DNA from: an uncultured Lachnospiraceae bacterium
GTDB taxonomy: Bacteria; Bacillota; Clostridia; Lachnospirales; Lachnospiraceae
Assembly: GCA_947175305.1 (NCBI GenBank)
Contig: CAMWMO010000107.1
Location: 1 to 6,349 of the forward strand
Length of the DNA stretch: 6,349 nt
Direction: 5' to 3'
Made by a program: the position numbers and the translations under genes. The first letter of the stretch is position 1, and every line of letters starts with the position of its first letter. Of this stretch, positions 1-6,239 are shown in pieces. The notes below the pieces were generated by a model. It made no database searches. It was not told the DNA's origin and saw only the letters and a list, made by a program, of their open reading frames with translations.

Positions 1-1334
1 AAACGGCGCCGGTGTATCTGCGTCTTGCCTATATGCTGGATGCGGAAAGGTGGGTGCGTCTTTCCAGGCGGGCATTGAGCATTGCCCAGGCAGGGACGTT
101 TGGGAAAAGAAACCGCATACTGGGGATGGTTTTTTGCGGCTGTGTGATCGGAGTGGTTCTGCCTGTCAGCCTTTCCATTTTAGTAGGCGGTTTTAGCTGG
201 ATTCTAATGGGGTTTTGTATTTTCTATGCAGCGATGATGATCCTGCGGATTTATTATCGGGATCCGGAGAAACAATTGAGAAAGCAGGTGCAGTCGCCCG
301 GTACGGCGGCAAACAGGGAGTGCGGTCTTTGGCAGGTTTCCTTTTCAGAGGAGGGAATCACGGTGGATCTGCCCGGACGGATAAAGCATGTTTATGTCTG
401 GGATTTCCTGGCGTATCTGGTGGAGACGGAGGAGGTCTTTTACCTTTTCAGCAGGGATAAAAGGCGGTTTATCATGGTTGCCAAGGAGAGCTTCCAGACC
501 TGGGATCAGGTGCATCTTTTCCGGCGGCTCTGCGAGGAGAGGGGAATCAGAATGGTTCCGGAAAAGCGGATGCACTATATACCGGCATGGGTGCTGGTGG
601 TGGCGGTTTTGCTGTATTTGATCGTGTGCGGCTATCTTGTTGCATTTCAGTTCCTGCGGGGGTATTGGTCAGGAGAAGGATTGACCGATACGGTCTATGA
701 GTTCGACTACCCGGACTATGTACCCTTGGACCAGCAGGTACTGGCGCTGAAAGCTCTGGGGCTGTCTGTGGATCAGGATCAGGTGGAGACACTGCGGGAC
801 AACATGGAAACCTATGGCATGCAGGAGTTTGTGGAGGGGAATCCTTATACATCACTTTTGATCGATATGGGTGCGCCGGATTATGATGATGATTTAAGGA
901 TTGTGGGCTATTCTGATGAGGTGTTCTGGTTTGACTTTGAGGGCTTTGATCTTTCCACAGATTATATAGATATTCTGAACGGCATGCTGGCGCTGTCGCA
1001 GGGAAGCTGTCTGGACGGCGTTACGGATATCGAAGAGGATACGGGAAAGGTGGATTGGGAGCGCGGCACGGGTACAGTCACTGTCAGCATGACCTTTAAT
1101 GGGGCACAGTATCAGTGGGATATGGAGGCGTACTACGATTGGATAGACGGAGATGTGCTGGGCGTTTTCAATGCCCTGTTGGAACAGGAAGAATCCCAGA
1201 AATTCTTTTATGCGACGGGAGATAACGGACAGGGAGCCATCGTCTTTTTCTGTACGGAAGAGTGGGCGCGAGCCTTTGAGATGGCCACAGGGCTTGAGAT
1301 GGAGGCGTCATTGACCGAATGGGAGAAAAGGTGA
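1..1334 (+). CDS. YcxB-like membrane protein with acidic extracytoplasmic C-terminal domain, 5' end probably cut by the window edge
   Basis: The frame is open to the left edge. A GTG at 12 could start a 440-residue protein, but neither it nor the ATG at 33 has a visible ribosome binding site, so the true start probably lies just outside. Numbering from that GTG, hydrophobic segments lie at about 37-57 and 61-80, then a soluble stretch at about 107-176, a third membrane segment at about 189-214, and a 220-residue tail. The soluble stretch (WQVSFSEEGI, WDFLAYLVETEEVFYLF, then RRFIMVAKESF) resembles the YcxB-like C-terminal domain, a PH-like fold of unknown role in Firmicutes. The tail is very acidic (about 48 Asp/Glu against 9 Lys/Arg) and has only two cysteines, C333 and C414. 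Inferred topology puts the YcxB domain in the cytoplasm and the tail outside. Typical YcxB proteins are under about 200 residues, so the tail is an addition. Family assignment is moderate; function is unknown. Confidence 0.72.
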   Translation, partial: TAPVYLRLAYMLDAERWVRLSRRALSIAQAGTFGKRNRILGMVFCGCVIGVVLPVSLSILVGGFSWILMGFCIFYAAMMILRIYYRDPEKQLRKQVQSPGTAANRECGLWQVSFSEEGITVDLPGRIKHVYVWDFLAYLVETEEVFYLFSRDKRRFIMVAKESFQTWDQVHLFRRLCEERGIRMVPEKRMHYIPAWVLVVAVLLYLIVCGYLVAFQFLRGYWSGEGLTDTVYEFDYPDYVPLDQQVLALKALGLSVDQDQVETLRDNMETYGMQEFVEGNPYTSLLIDMGAPDYDDDLRIVGYSDEVFWFDFEGFDLSTDYIDILNGMLALSQGSCLDGVTDIEEDTGKVDWERGTGTVTVSMTFNGAQYQWDMEAYYDWIDGDVLGVFNALLEQEESQKFFYATGDNGQGAIVFFCTEEWARAFEMATGLEMEASLTEWEKR

Positions 1335-1362
1335 GACAGGGATTTATACTTACCGCAATGAG

Positions 1363-1369
1363 AAGGAGG
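1363..1369 (+). promoter_or_regulatory. Ribosome binding site of the alpha-xylosidase gene
   Basis: AAGGAGG ends 7 bases before the ATG at 1377. This near-perfect Shine-Dalgarno sequence fixes the start of the GH31 gene. The 42-base gap from the preceding stop shows no hairpin or clear promoter, so co-transcription with the upstream membrane-protein gene is possible. Confidence 0.85.
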
Positions 1370-1376
1370 AAGCAGA

Positions 1377-3689
1377 ATGAAATTCACGGAAGGGTATTGG
1401 GTTCGCAGTGAAAACATGGTGCCGTCCTACGCGTCTCAGGGGTTTTACGCGGAAAAGACGGAAACGGGTATGCGCATCGTGGCGCCGGAGAGAAAGATCT
1501 TAAACAGAGGGGACGCCCAGAATATCACTACGATCACGATTGATTTTATCGCTTTTGCCGAGAACAATATTCTGGTGAAGGCAAGACATTATGAGGCCTA
1601 CGAAGACAGGGAAGCGAGATTTGACTTAGCTGGTCAAAACACACCTTTTTCGGTAAATATCACAGAGGACGAGGCTGTCATGACAAGCGGCGCCGTGACG
1701 GTGCGCTTTAACAGGCAGGAGGGCACCTATCGATTTGAGGCGGATGGAAAAATCATAACGGAATGCGGCTTCCGCAATCTGGGCTATATCCGCTGGAACA
1801 AACAGCCCAGCACTATGTTCCCGAGAGAGAATTATCTTTCTGAGCGCCATGAGCCCTACATGGTTACGGAACTTTCCCTGAAAGCGGGAGAGCGGGTTTA
1901 CGGACTGGGAGAGCAGTTTACCGCCTTCGCAAAGAACGGTCAGGTGGTGGAGATGTGGAACGAGGACGGCGGTACTTCCTCTCAGGTTTCCTATAAGAAT
2001 GTTCCTTTCTATATGACCAACGAGGGATATGGTATTTTTGTGGATCACGCTACACCGGTTTCCTTTGAGGTAGCCAGCGAGAAAGTGGAATATGTGGGCT
2101 TTTCTGTACCGGGAGAGGAGCTGCGATATCACTTTATCTATGGGCCAAGTCCGAAGGAGGTTCTGGTAAGATACACGGATATGACAGGGAAGCCTGCCCT
2201 GCCGCCGGCATGGAGCTTTGGCCTGTGGCTGACCACTTCTTTCACCACAGATTATGATGAAAAGACTACCAGCTCCTTTATTGATGGTATGGCTGAGCGA
2301 GATATCCCGCTGCGGGTGTTCCATTTCGACTGCTATTGGATGAAGGCGCTGCATTGGTGTGATTTTGTGTGGGACGATCAGACTTTTTCCGATGTGAAGG
2401 CTATGATGACCCGGTATAAGCAGGAAAAGGGACTAAAGATCTGTGTCTGGATCAATCCCTATATTGCGCAGGGTACGCCCTTCTTTAAGGAAGGGATGGA
2501 GAAAGGCTATTTTGTGATGCGTGCAGACGGCAGAGGCGCCAAGCAGGTGGACTTCTGGAATCCGGGAATCGCGTTGGTTGATTTTACCAATCCCGCCGCA
2601 AAGGATTGGTATCTGGGACAGCTCAGGATATTGCTGGATCTGGGTGTGGACTGCTTTAAGACAGATTTTGGCGAGCGCATTCCCATTGATGTAGCGTATC
2701 ACAATGGGGCGGATCCCTTAAGTATGCACAATTATTATACATTCCTCTATAATCAGGCGGTGTTTGAGCTGTTAAAGGAAGTAAAAGGCGAGGGCGAGGC
2801 GGTACTTTTTGCCAGAAGCACCACTGCAGGCGGTCAGCAGTTCCCGGTGCACTGGGGCGGAGATTGCTCTGCATCCTATCCTTCCATGGCTGAGACGCTG
2901 CGGGGCGGCTTGAGCTTTGCCATGAGCGGCTTCTCCTTCTGGAGTCATGACATCTCCGGGTTTGAGAAGACGGCTTCCCCGGATATCTACAAGAGATGGG
3001 TACAGTTCGGCATCTTTTCCTCCCACAGCAGGCTGCATGGTTCCCAGAGCTATCGTGTGCCCTGGCTGTTCGACGAGGAGGCATGTGATGTGGTCAGACA
3101 CTTCGTGCATGTGAAATGTCGTCTGATGCCCTACCTGTACAGACAGGCGGTGTTATCCCATGAGACGGGTATTCCCATGATGCGGCCTATGATTTTGGAG
3201 TTCCCGCAGGAGCCGGGTATGAAGGATCTGGACATGCAGTACATGCTGGGAGATTCACTTCTGGTTGCGCCGATTTTCCGTGAGGACGGTGTGGGAGAGT
3301 ATTATCTGCCGGAAGGCACGTGGACTCATCTCTTAAGTGGTGAGGAGCGGGAAGGCGGACGATGGTATCGTGAGACCTACGATTATTTCTCTCTGCCGGT
3401 ATTTGTGCGGGAGAATACACTCTTGGCTAGGGGCGGCCGCGAAACACTGCCGGACTACGATTATACGGAAGGGCTGGAATTGCATCTGTACGCTCTTGAC
3501 GATGGTGTGGAGGCAGTCTGCGAGATTACTGACCTAACTGGTCAAATCGTGATGCGGGCGAAAGCTTCCCGCAAAGGCGATACAGTGACATTTGAGACGG
3601 ATCATCCGGAGAAAAAACCGACCCTGGTGGTACATGGTATGGATGATGTCGCCGGAATAGAGGGTGCCGGCGAGGTAAAACGTGTGTAG
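1377..3689 (+). CDS. yicI: GH31 alpha-xylosidase, YicI type
   Basis: This is an intracellular retaining glycosidase that removes non-reducing-end alpha-xylose from isoprimeverose and xyloglucan oligosaccharides. At 770 residues it is almost exactly as long as E. coli YicI (772) and collinear with it. There is no signal peptide. An N-terminal beta-sandwich covers about 1-250, the (beta/alpha)8 catalytic domain about 270-595, and two C-terminal beta-domains follow to 770. The nucleophile is D430 in FKTDFGERIP (YicI D416). The acid/base is D496 in PVHWGGDC (YicI D482). Specificity residues known from YicI are kept: F289 (F277), C319 (C307) and K428 (K414). Y320 replaces YicI F308, a conservative change next to the -1 subsite. 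The cysteine separates alpha-xylosidases from alpha-glucosidases of GH31, so alpha-xylosidase is the best call. The Dabb gene follows after 46 bases. No xyloside transporter or regulator is visible nearby. Confidence 0.95.
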   Translation: MKFTEGYWVRSENMVPSYASQGFYAEKTETGMRIVAPERKILNRGDAQNITTITIDFIAFAENNILVKARHYEAYEDREARFDLAGQNTPFSVNITEDEAVMTSGAVTVRFNRQEGTYRFEADGKIITECGFRNLGYIRWNKQPSTMFPRENYLSERHEPYMVTELSLKAGERVYGLGEQFTAFAKNGQVVEMWNEDGGTSSQVSYKNVPFYMTNEGYGIFVDHATPVSFEVASEKVEYVGFSVPGEELRYHFIYGPSPKEVLVRYTDMTGKPALPPAWSFGLWLTTSFTTDYDEKTTSSFIDGMAERDIPLRVFHFDCYWMKALHWCDFVWDDQTFSDVKAMMTRYKQEKGLKICVWINPYIAQGTPFFKEGMEKGYFVMRADGRGAKQVDFWNPGIALVDFTNPAAKDWYLGQLRILLDLGVDCFKTDFGERIPIDVAYHNGADPLSMHNYYTFLYNQAVFELLKEVKGEGEAVLFARSTTAGGQQFPVHWGGDCSASYPSMAETLRGGLSFAMSGFSFWSHDISGFEKTASPDIYKRWVQFGIFSSHSRLHGSQSYRVPWLFDEEACDVVRHFVHVKCRLMPYLYRQAVLSHETGIPMMRPMILEFPQEPGMKDLDMQYMLGDSLLVAPIFREDGVGEYYLPEGTWTHLLSGEEREGGRWYRETYDYFSLPVFVRENTLLARGGRETLPDYDYTEGLELHLYALDDGVEAVCEITDLTGQIVMRAKASRKGDTVTFETDHPEKKPTLVVHGMDDVAGIEGAGEVKRV

Positions 3690-3735
3690 GTGAACGGGTG
3701 CACTGCATGATCTTACGTGAGGGGGAAAAGGGAAA

Positions 3736-4020
3736 ATGAAGCATTATATTATCGTAAAATTCAAGGAAAATGTGGATGTGGCAGGGATGCTTCCCGCAAT
3801 TCAGGAGTTGTTTCAAAAGGCGCTTTCCTTTGACGGGGTCAATAAGGTGGAGGTACATCGTTCCAATTCTGAACGTCCTAACAGACACGATCTGATGATC
3901 GAGATGCATCTTACACCGGAAGGGCTTGCGGTTTATGACAGTTCGCAGATGCACAAGGACTGGAAAGCACAGTATGGATCGTATATCGAGCAGAAGACGA
4001 TCTTTGACTGCGAGGAGTAA
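3736..4020 (+). CDS. Dabb (stress-responsive alpha/beta barrel) family protein
   Basis: This small 94-residue protein looks like a complete single-domain Dabb protein (Pfam PF07876 type), a ferredoxin-like fold that usually dimerises into an alpha/beta barrel. Typical signs are the opening strand MKHYIIVKFK with H3, the central NRHDLMIEMHL (49-59), and the C-terminal block from about 66, AVYDSSQMHKDW, with H73. The helix at about 17-31 and the length fit the family. Some Dabb proteins act in stress responses or as small cyclases, but most bacterial ones have no known function, and none can be assigned here. A purine-rich GAGGGGG at 3719-3725 lies about 10 bases before the ATG, a somewhat distant but usable ribosome binding site. 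The gene sits 46 bases after the alpha-xylosidase and may be its operon partner. It converges on the Uma2 gene, with only 12 bases between the two stop codons. Confidence 0.85.
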   Translation: MKHYIIVKFKENVDVAGMLPAIQELFQKALSFDGVNKVEVHRSNSERPNRHDLMIEMHLTPEGLAVYDSSQMHKDWKAQYGSYIEQKTIFDCEE

Positions 4021-4023
4021 AGA

Positions 4024-4049
4024 TCAGTCCCTTTATACAAAGGGACTGA
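4024..4049. terminator. Hairpin between convergent genes, probable shared terminator
   Basis: TCAGTCCCTTT (4024-4034) pairs perfectly with AAAGGGACTGA (4039-4049) around a 4-base loop, giving an 11-bp stem. It lies 3 bases after the Dabb stop codon and covers the last codons and stop of the convergent Uma2 gene. The downstream U-tract is weak on both sides: minus RNA continues UCUUUACU, while plus RNA continues AAUCAAUG. Termination is therefore likelier on the minus strand, but the position between converging genes suggests use in both directions. Confidence 0.65.
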
Positions 4050-4611
4050 AATCAATGTATAAATTGTCGTAAATCCCGACTTTGACCGATTCGGTAAACG
4101 GATGGATATCGGGGCCTTCTACCTGCACGAAATCATAGATGGTGACTATTTTCTTTGCAGGATCGACGATCCAGTATTCCCGGACGCCGGCAGACTGATA
4201 TAGCATGAGTTTGCGACCGTAATCCATGTATTGGTTGCTGGGAGAAGCAATTTCGATCACCCAGTCGGGTGCGCCATGACAGCCCTTCTCATCCAGTCGT
4301 TCCTCTTTGCAGATTACGGTGATATCGGGTTCCACGTAATTGTGAATGTCATCCTTTACATATACCGCAGGAGATATAAATACCTCGCAAGAGCCCTTAT
4401 TGTTTTTGATGTGCGTGTAGATCTGTACATAAAGTTCGCCGAGTATCCGCTGATGGGTTATGGATGGCGCCTCCATGACGAACATTTCACCGTCGATCAG
4501 CTCAGCCCGCTCGCCCGGCGGGAGTGCCTCGATATCCGCAACGGTGTAAGTTTTTTTCCCGCCCTCGATTGTCATAAACAGTTCCTCTCTTTCAATCAAT
4601 GCGTGTTCCAT
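4033..4611 (-). CDS. Uma2 family (DUF820) putative endonuclease
   Basis: The 192-residue protein matches the Uma2 family (DUF820), which has a restriction-endonuclease-like PD-(D/E)xK fold and mostly unknown biological role. Visible family motifs in order are AELIDGEMFVM (36-46), H53, VEPDITVIC (93-101), GAPDWVIEIASPS (113-125), D130, K134 and GVREYWIVDP (142-151). D96, E120 and K134 fit the metal-binding and catalytic set, so the active site looks intact. Length is normal. The chosen ATG has AAGGAGG 6 bases upstream. M13 (4573-4575) is an alternative with GAGAGG before it, and family similarity really begins after M13, so the first 12 residues may be an extension. The gene has its own promoter and a long leader, and it ends inside the hairpin shared with the Dabb gene. 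Uma2 genes often occur as scattered orphans, as here. Confidence 0.88.
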   Translation of the reverse strand: MEHALIEREELFMTIEGGKKTYTVADIEALPPGERAELIDGEMFVMEAPSITHQRILGELYVQIYTHIKNNKGSCEVFISPAVYVKDDIHNYVEPDITVICKEERLDEKGCHGAPDWVIEIASPSNQYMDYGRKLMLYQSAGVREYWIVDPAKKIVTIYDFVQVEGPDIHPFTESVKVGIYDNLYIDFSPFV

Positions 4612-4617
4612 AGATAT

Positions 4618-4624
4618 CCTCCTT
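4618..4624 (-). promoter_or_regulatory. Ribosome binding site of the Uma2 gene
   Basis: Read on the minus strand this is AAGGAGG, with 6 bases to the ATG at 4609-4611. It favours the upstream start over M13, whose own weaker GAGAGG site lies inside the reading frame. Confidence 0.75.
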
Positions 4625-4631
4625 TTCTTTT

Positions 4632-4698
4632 GGCAGAAGGTCCCTATGGATGATCACCTCTGCCGCTGTTTGATTGTAGTTGTGAGTAAAGCGGCAGA
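4632..4698 (-). promoter_or_regulatory. Structured leader of the Uma2 gene with competing hairpins
   Basis: In the minus-strand RNA, TCTGCCGCT (4698-4690) pairs perfectly with AGCGGCAGA (4667-4659) across a 22-base loop, and two flanking G-U pairs can extend it. The second arm can instead pair with a third segment: GGCAGAGGT (4664-4656) with ACCTTCTGCC (4641-4632), leaving one bulged base. The two helices share GGCAGA and cannot form together. The second ends 7 bases before the Shine-Dalgarno sequence. Neither is followed by a U-run, so a role in translation or RNA stability fits better than classical termination. No known riboswitch class is recognised. The pairing is seen in the sequence; the regulatory role is inferred. 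Confidence 0.45.
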
Positions 4699-4749
4699 AA
4701 TTGCCTGAATGTGCGAATGCACGGTTCATGGATTACTCTTGTTGAAATT

Positions 4750-4778
4750 ATCATACATCTCATGGAAGTGTATGTCAA
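4750..4778 (-). promoter_or_regulatory. Sigma-70 type promoter of the Uma2 gene
   Basis: On the minus strand there is a perfect -35 TTGACA (4778-4773), a 17-base spacer, and -10 TATGAT (4755-4750), one mismatch from TATAAT. Transcription would start near 4743, giving a leader of about 130 nt before the Uma2 ATG. It lies downstream of the asnA terminator, so the Uma2 gene is probably transcribed independently of asnA. This is the strongest promoter match in the window. Confidence 0.8.
4752..4774. repeat. Inverted repeat overlapping the Uma2 promoter, possible operator
   Basis: CATACA (4752-4757) and TGTATG (4769-4774) form a perfect 6-bp dyad with 11 bases between. The repeat fills the spacer and overlaps both the -10 and the edge of the -35. 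That placement suits a repressor site, but a 6-bp dyad can arise by chance in a stretch this size, and no regulator gene is present in the window. Confidence 0.35.
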
Positions 4779-4828
4779 GAGAAAATATAAAATTTTGAAA
4801 ATATTATTAGCGAAATATCGTTTACAAG

Positions 4829-4872
4829 AAAAAAGGGCAGAAGGATGACCGAATAAGTCAAAGCCTTCTGCC
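4829..4872 (-). terminator. Rho-independent terminator of asnA
   Basis: On the minus strand GGCAGAAGG (4872-4864) pairs perfectly with CCTTCTGCC (4844-4836). Inside the 19-base loop TGAC/GTCA can pair further. The stem is followed by C and then TTTTTT (4834-4829). It begins 35 bases after the asnA stop codon. This is a standard intrinsic terminator and separates asnA from the Uma2 gene. Confidence 0.88.
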
Positions 4873-4907
4873 TTCTTATATATCTTTGGAAGAAACTGCG
4901 ACAACTT

Positions 4908-5918
4908 TTAGAGCAACTGTATCCCGTTTGCCAGTGCCTCTTTGGTCACTTCCTCTGGCCAGAGGGAGCACTGCACCTCGCCGATATGAGCCTTGCGCAG
5001 GAAGAACATACAGATGCGTGACTGTCCGATACCGCCGCCGATGGTGAAGGGCAGGGTTTCGTCGATGATGCCTTTCTGGAAGGGCAGCTTAGCGCGCTCT
5101 GGGCAGCCCGCCTTTTCCAGCTGGGATAAAAGCGCATCCTTATCCACGCGGATACCCATGGAGGATAACTCCAGTGCGATATCGAGCACGGGATAGTATA
5201 CCAGAATATCCGCATTTAGTGCCCAGTCGTCATAGTCCGGCGCACGACCGTCGTGCTTGACGCCGGATGCCAGAAGATCGCCAATCTGCATCAGGCAGAC
5301 CGCACCTTTTTCTCTGGTAATAAGGTACTCACGCTCCTTCGGCGTATTGCCCGGATAACGATCCTCCAAGGCCTGCGTGGTGATAAAGTAGATGTCGTGG
5401 GGCAGGATCTCGTCTATGTAATCATACTGGATCGCCATGTATTTCTCGGTCTTTCTGAGAACCTTGTAAACCGTCCGCACCGTTTCTTTCAGATATTCCA
5501 GAGTGCGTTCCTCGCGGGAGATGATCTTTTCCCAGTCCCACTGATCCACATAAATAGAGTGGATATTGTCTGTGATCTCATCTCTGCGGACAGCGCTCAT
5601 ATCCGTGTAGAGTCCTTCCCCATGGGAAAAACCGTACTCAGACAGAGCCATGCGCTTCCATTTCGCCAGGGAGTGCACGATCTCGGCAGGAGCGTCGTCC
5701 TGTTCCTTGATGCCGAAGGTGACAGGGCGTTCCACGCCGTTCAGGTTGTCGTTCAGGCCAGAGTTCGGATCCACGAACAGGGGAGCCGAGACCCTGAGAA
5801 GATGAAGCTTCTCTGCCAGCAGATTTTGAAAAAAGTCCTTTACCGTCTTGATGCCGACCTGTGTGTCGTAGAGATTCAGGGCGGATTCATAGTCTTTGGG
5901 AATAAGTAAATGTTCCAT
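4908..5918 (-). CDS. asnA: Aspartate--ammonia ligase (asparagine synthetase A)
   Basis: AsnA is a cytoplasmic enzyme with a class II aminoacyl-tRNA-synthetase-like fold. It makes asparagine from aspartate, ammonia and ATP through an aspartyl-AMP intermediate. The 336 residues compare with 330 in E. coli AsnA, and the blocks run in the same order: NDNLNG (56-61), HSLAKWKR (82-89), GEGLYT (100-105), YVDQWDWE (123-130), RAPDYDDW (225-232), ELSSMGIRVD (250-259) and GGGIGQSR (294-301). By alignment by eye, E. coli D46, R100 and Q116 match D57, R111 and Q126, so the active site looks complete. The ATG has GAGAGG 6 bases upstream. A moderate promoter lies in the 75-base gap behind it, and a clear terminator follows. 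There is no room for an asparagine T-box leader in that gap, a control mode known for some Firmicute asparagine genes. The long plus-strand frame opposite it is only a shadow. Confidence 0.97.
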   Translation of the reverse strand: MEHLLIPKDYESALNLYDTQVGIKTVKDFFQNLLAEKLHLLRVSAPLFVDPNSGLNDNLNGVERPVTFGIKEQDDAPAEIVHSLAKWKRMALSEYGFSHGEGLYTDMSAVRRDEITDNIHSIYVDQWDWEKIISREERTLEYLKETVRTVYKVLRKTEKYMAIQYDYIDEILPHDIYFITTQALEDRYPGNTPKEREYLITREKGAVCLMQIGDLLASGVKHDGRAPDYDDWALNADILVYYPVLDIALELSSMGIRVDKDALLSQLEKAGCPERAKLPFQKGIIDETLPFTIGGGIGQSRICMFFLRKAHIGEVQCSLWPEEVTKEALANGIQLL

Positions 5919-5950
5919 AGATAACCTCTCTTATATTTATTCTCATTACT

Positions 5951-5979
5951 ATTTAACCGCTTTTCGGTAAAGAAATCAA
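5951..5979 (-). promoter_or_regulatory. Candidate promoter of asnA
   Basis: On the minus strand TTGATT (5979-5974) and TTAAAT (5956-5951) are separated by 17 bases, each matching 4 of 6 consensus positions. A start near 5944 would give a leader of about 26 nt before asnA. Read-through from the upstream small gene is the alternative, since no terminator is seen between them. Confidence 0.4.
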
Positions 5980-5993
5980 GAAAAACGTTATAT

Positions 5994-6200
5994 CTAAATA
6001 AAATCCATGAGTAAAAGAATGATACAGACCACGCCGCAGAAAGTAAGAAACGCTCCGATTAGTTTGAGAGCTTTCTTTGACTTGATCTTTGGAAAAGCAT
6101 CTTTAATCTTGTCGTAGGGACTAAACAGAATAACTATTCCTACGAGTGCCAGTATGATCGGTATGATAGCGTCTGAAATGAATGATATGAGTGATAACAT
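5994..6200 (-). CDS. Small two-helix membrane protein of unknown function
   Basis: This 68-residue frame has an excellent ribosome binding site, AAGGAGG at 6215-6209, with 8 bases to the ATG. Two hydrophobic segments (about 8-27 and 46-66) are joined by a basic linker, PYDKIKDAFPKIKSKK (28-43). The positive-inside rule would put the loop in the cytoplasm with both ends outside. There is no cleavable signal peptide and no catalytic motif. I do not recognise the family. It lies 39 bases after the stop of the upstream partial gene with no terminator between, so the two may be co-transcribed; asnA follows after 75 bases. A small regulatory or accessory membrane protein is possible, but nothing here shows which. 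That it is a real gene is supported by the strong ribosome binding site and membrane-protein composition. Confidence 0.75.
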   Translation of the reverse strand: MLSLISFISDAIIPIILALVGIVILFSPYDKIKDAFPKIKSKKALKLIGAFLTFCGVVCIILLLMDFI

Positions 6201-6239
6201 GAGAAAAACCTCCTTATAATAAAATATTTTTTAGTTCTT

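Noticed and set aside
1626..2354. Minus-strand frame of 242 codons opposite the alpha-xylosidase
   Set aside because: It is antisense to conserved GH31 sequence, with no ribosome binding site or recognisable motif.
3526..3954. Minus-strand frame of 142 codons across the GH31-Dabb junction
   Set aside because: It overlaps two well-supported plus-strand genes and has no supporting signal of its own.
4231..4653. Plus-strand frame of 140 codons opposite the Uma2 gene
   Set aside because: The Uma2 motifs on the other strand are clear, and this translation has no family features.
4711..4722. Hairpin GTGC-GAAT-GCAC in the Uma2 leader
   Set aside because: A 4-bp stem is too short to call separately from the larger leader structure.
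4644..4904. Minus-strand frame of 86 codons between asnA and the Uma2 gene
   Set aside because: It runs straight through the asnA terminator and the Uma2 promoter, has no clear ribosome binding site, and resembles no protein family.
5253..5909. Long plus-strand frame of 218 codons opposite asnA
   Set aside because: It lies wholly antisense to a strongly conserved enzyme gene and its translation shows no domain; it is a codon-bias shadow.
5956..5968. Small hairpin ACCG-CTTTT-CGGT upstream of asnA, considered as a terminator of the small membrane gene
   Set aside because: The stem is only 4 bp, has no U-tract, and sits in the spacer of the candidate asnA promoter.
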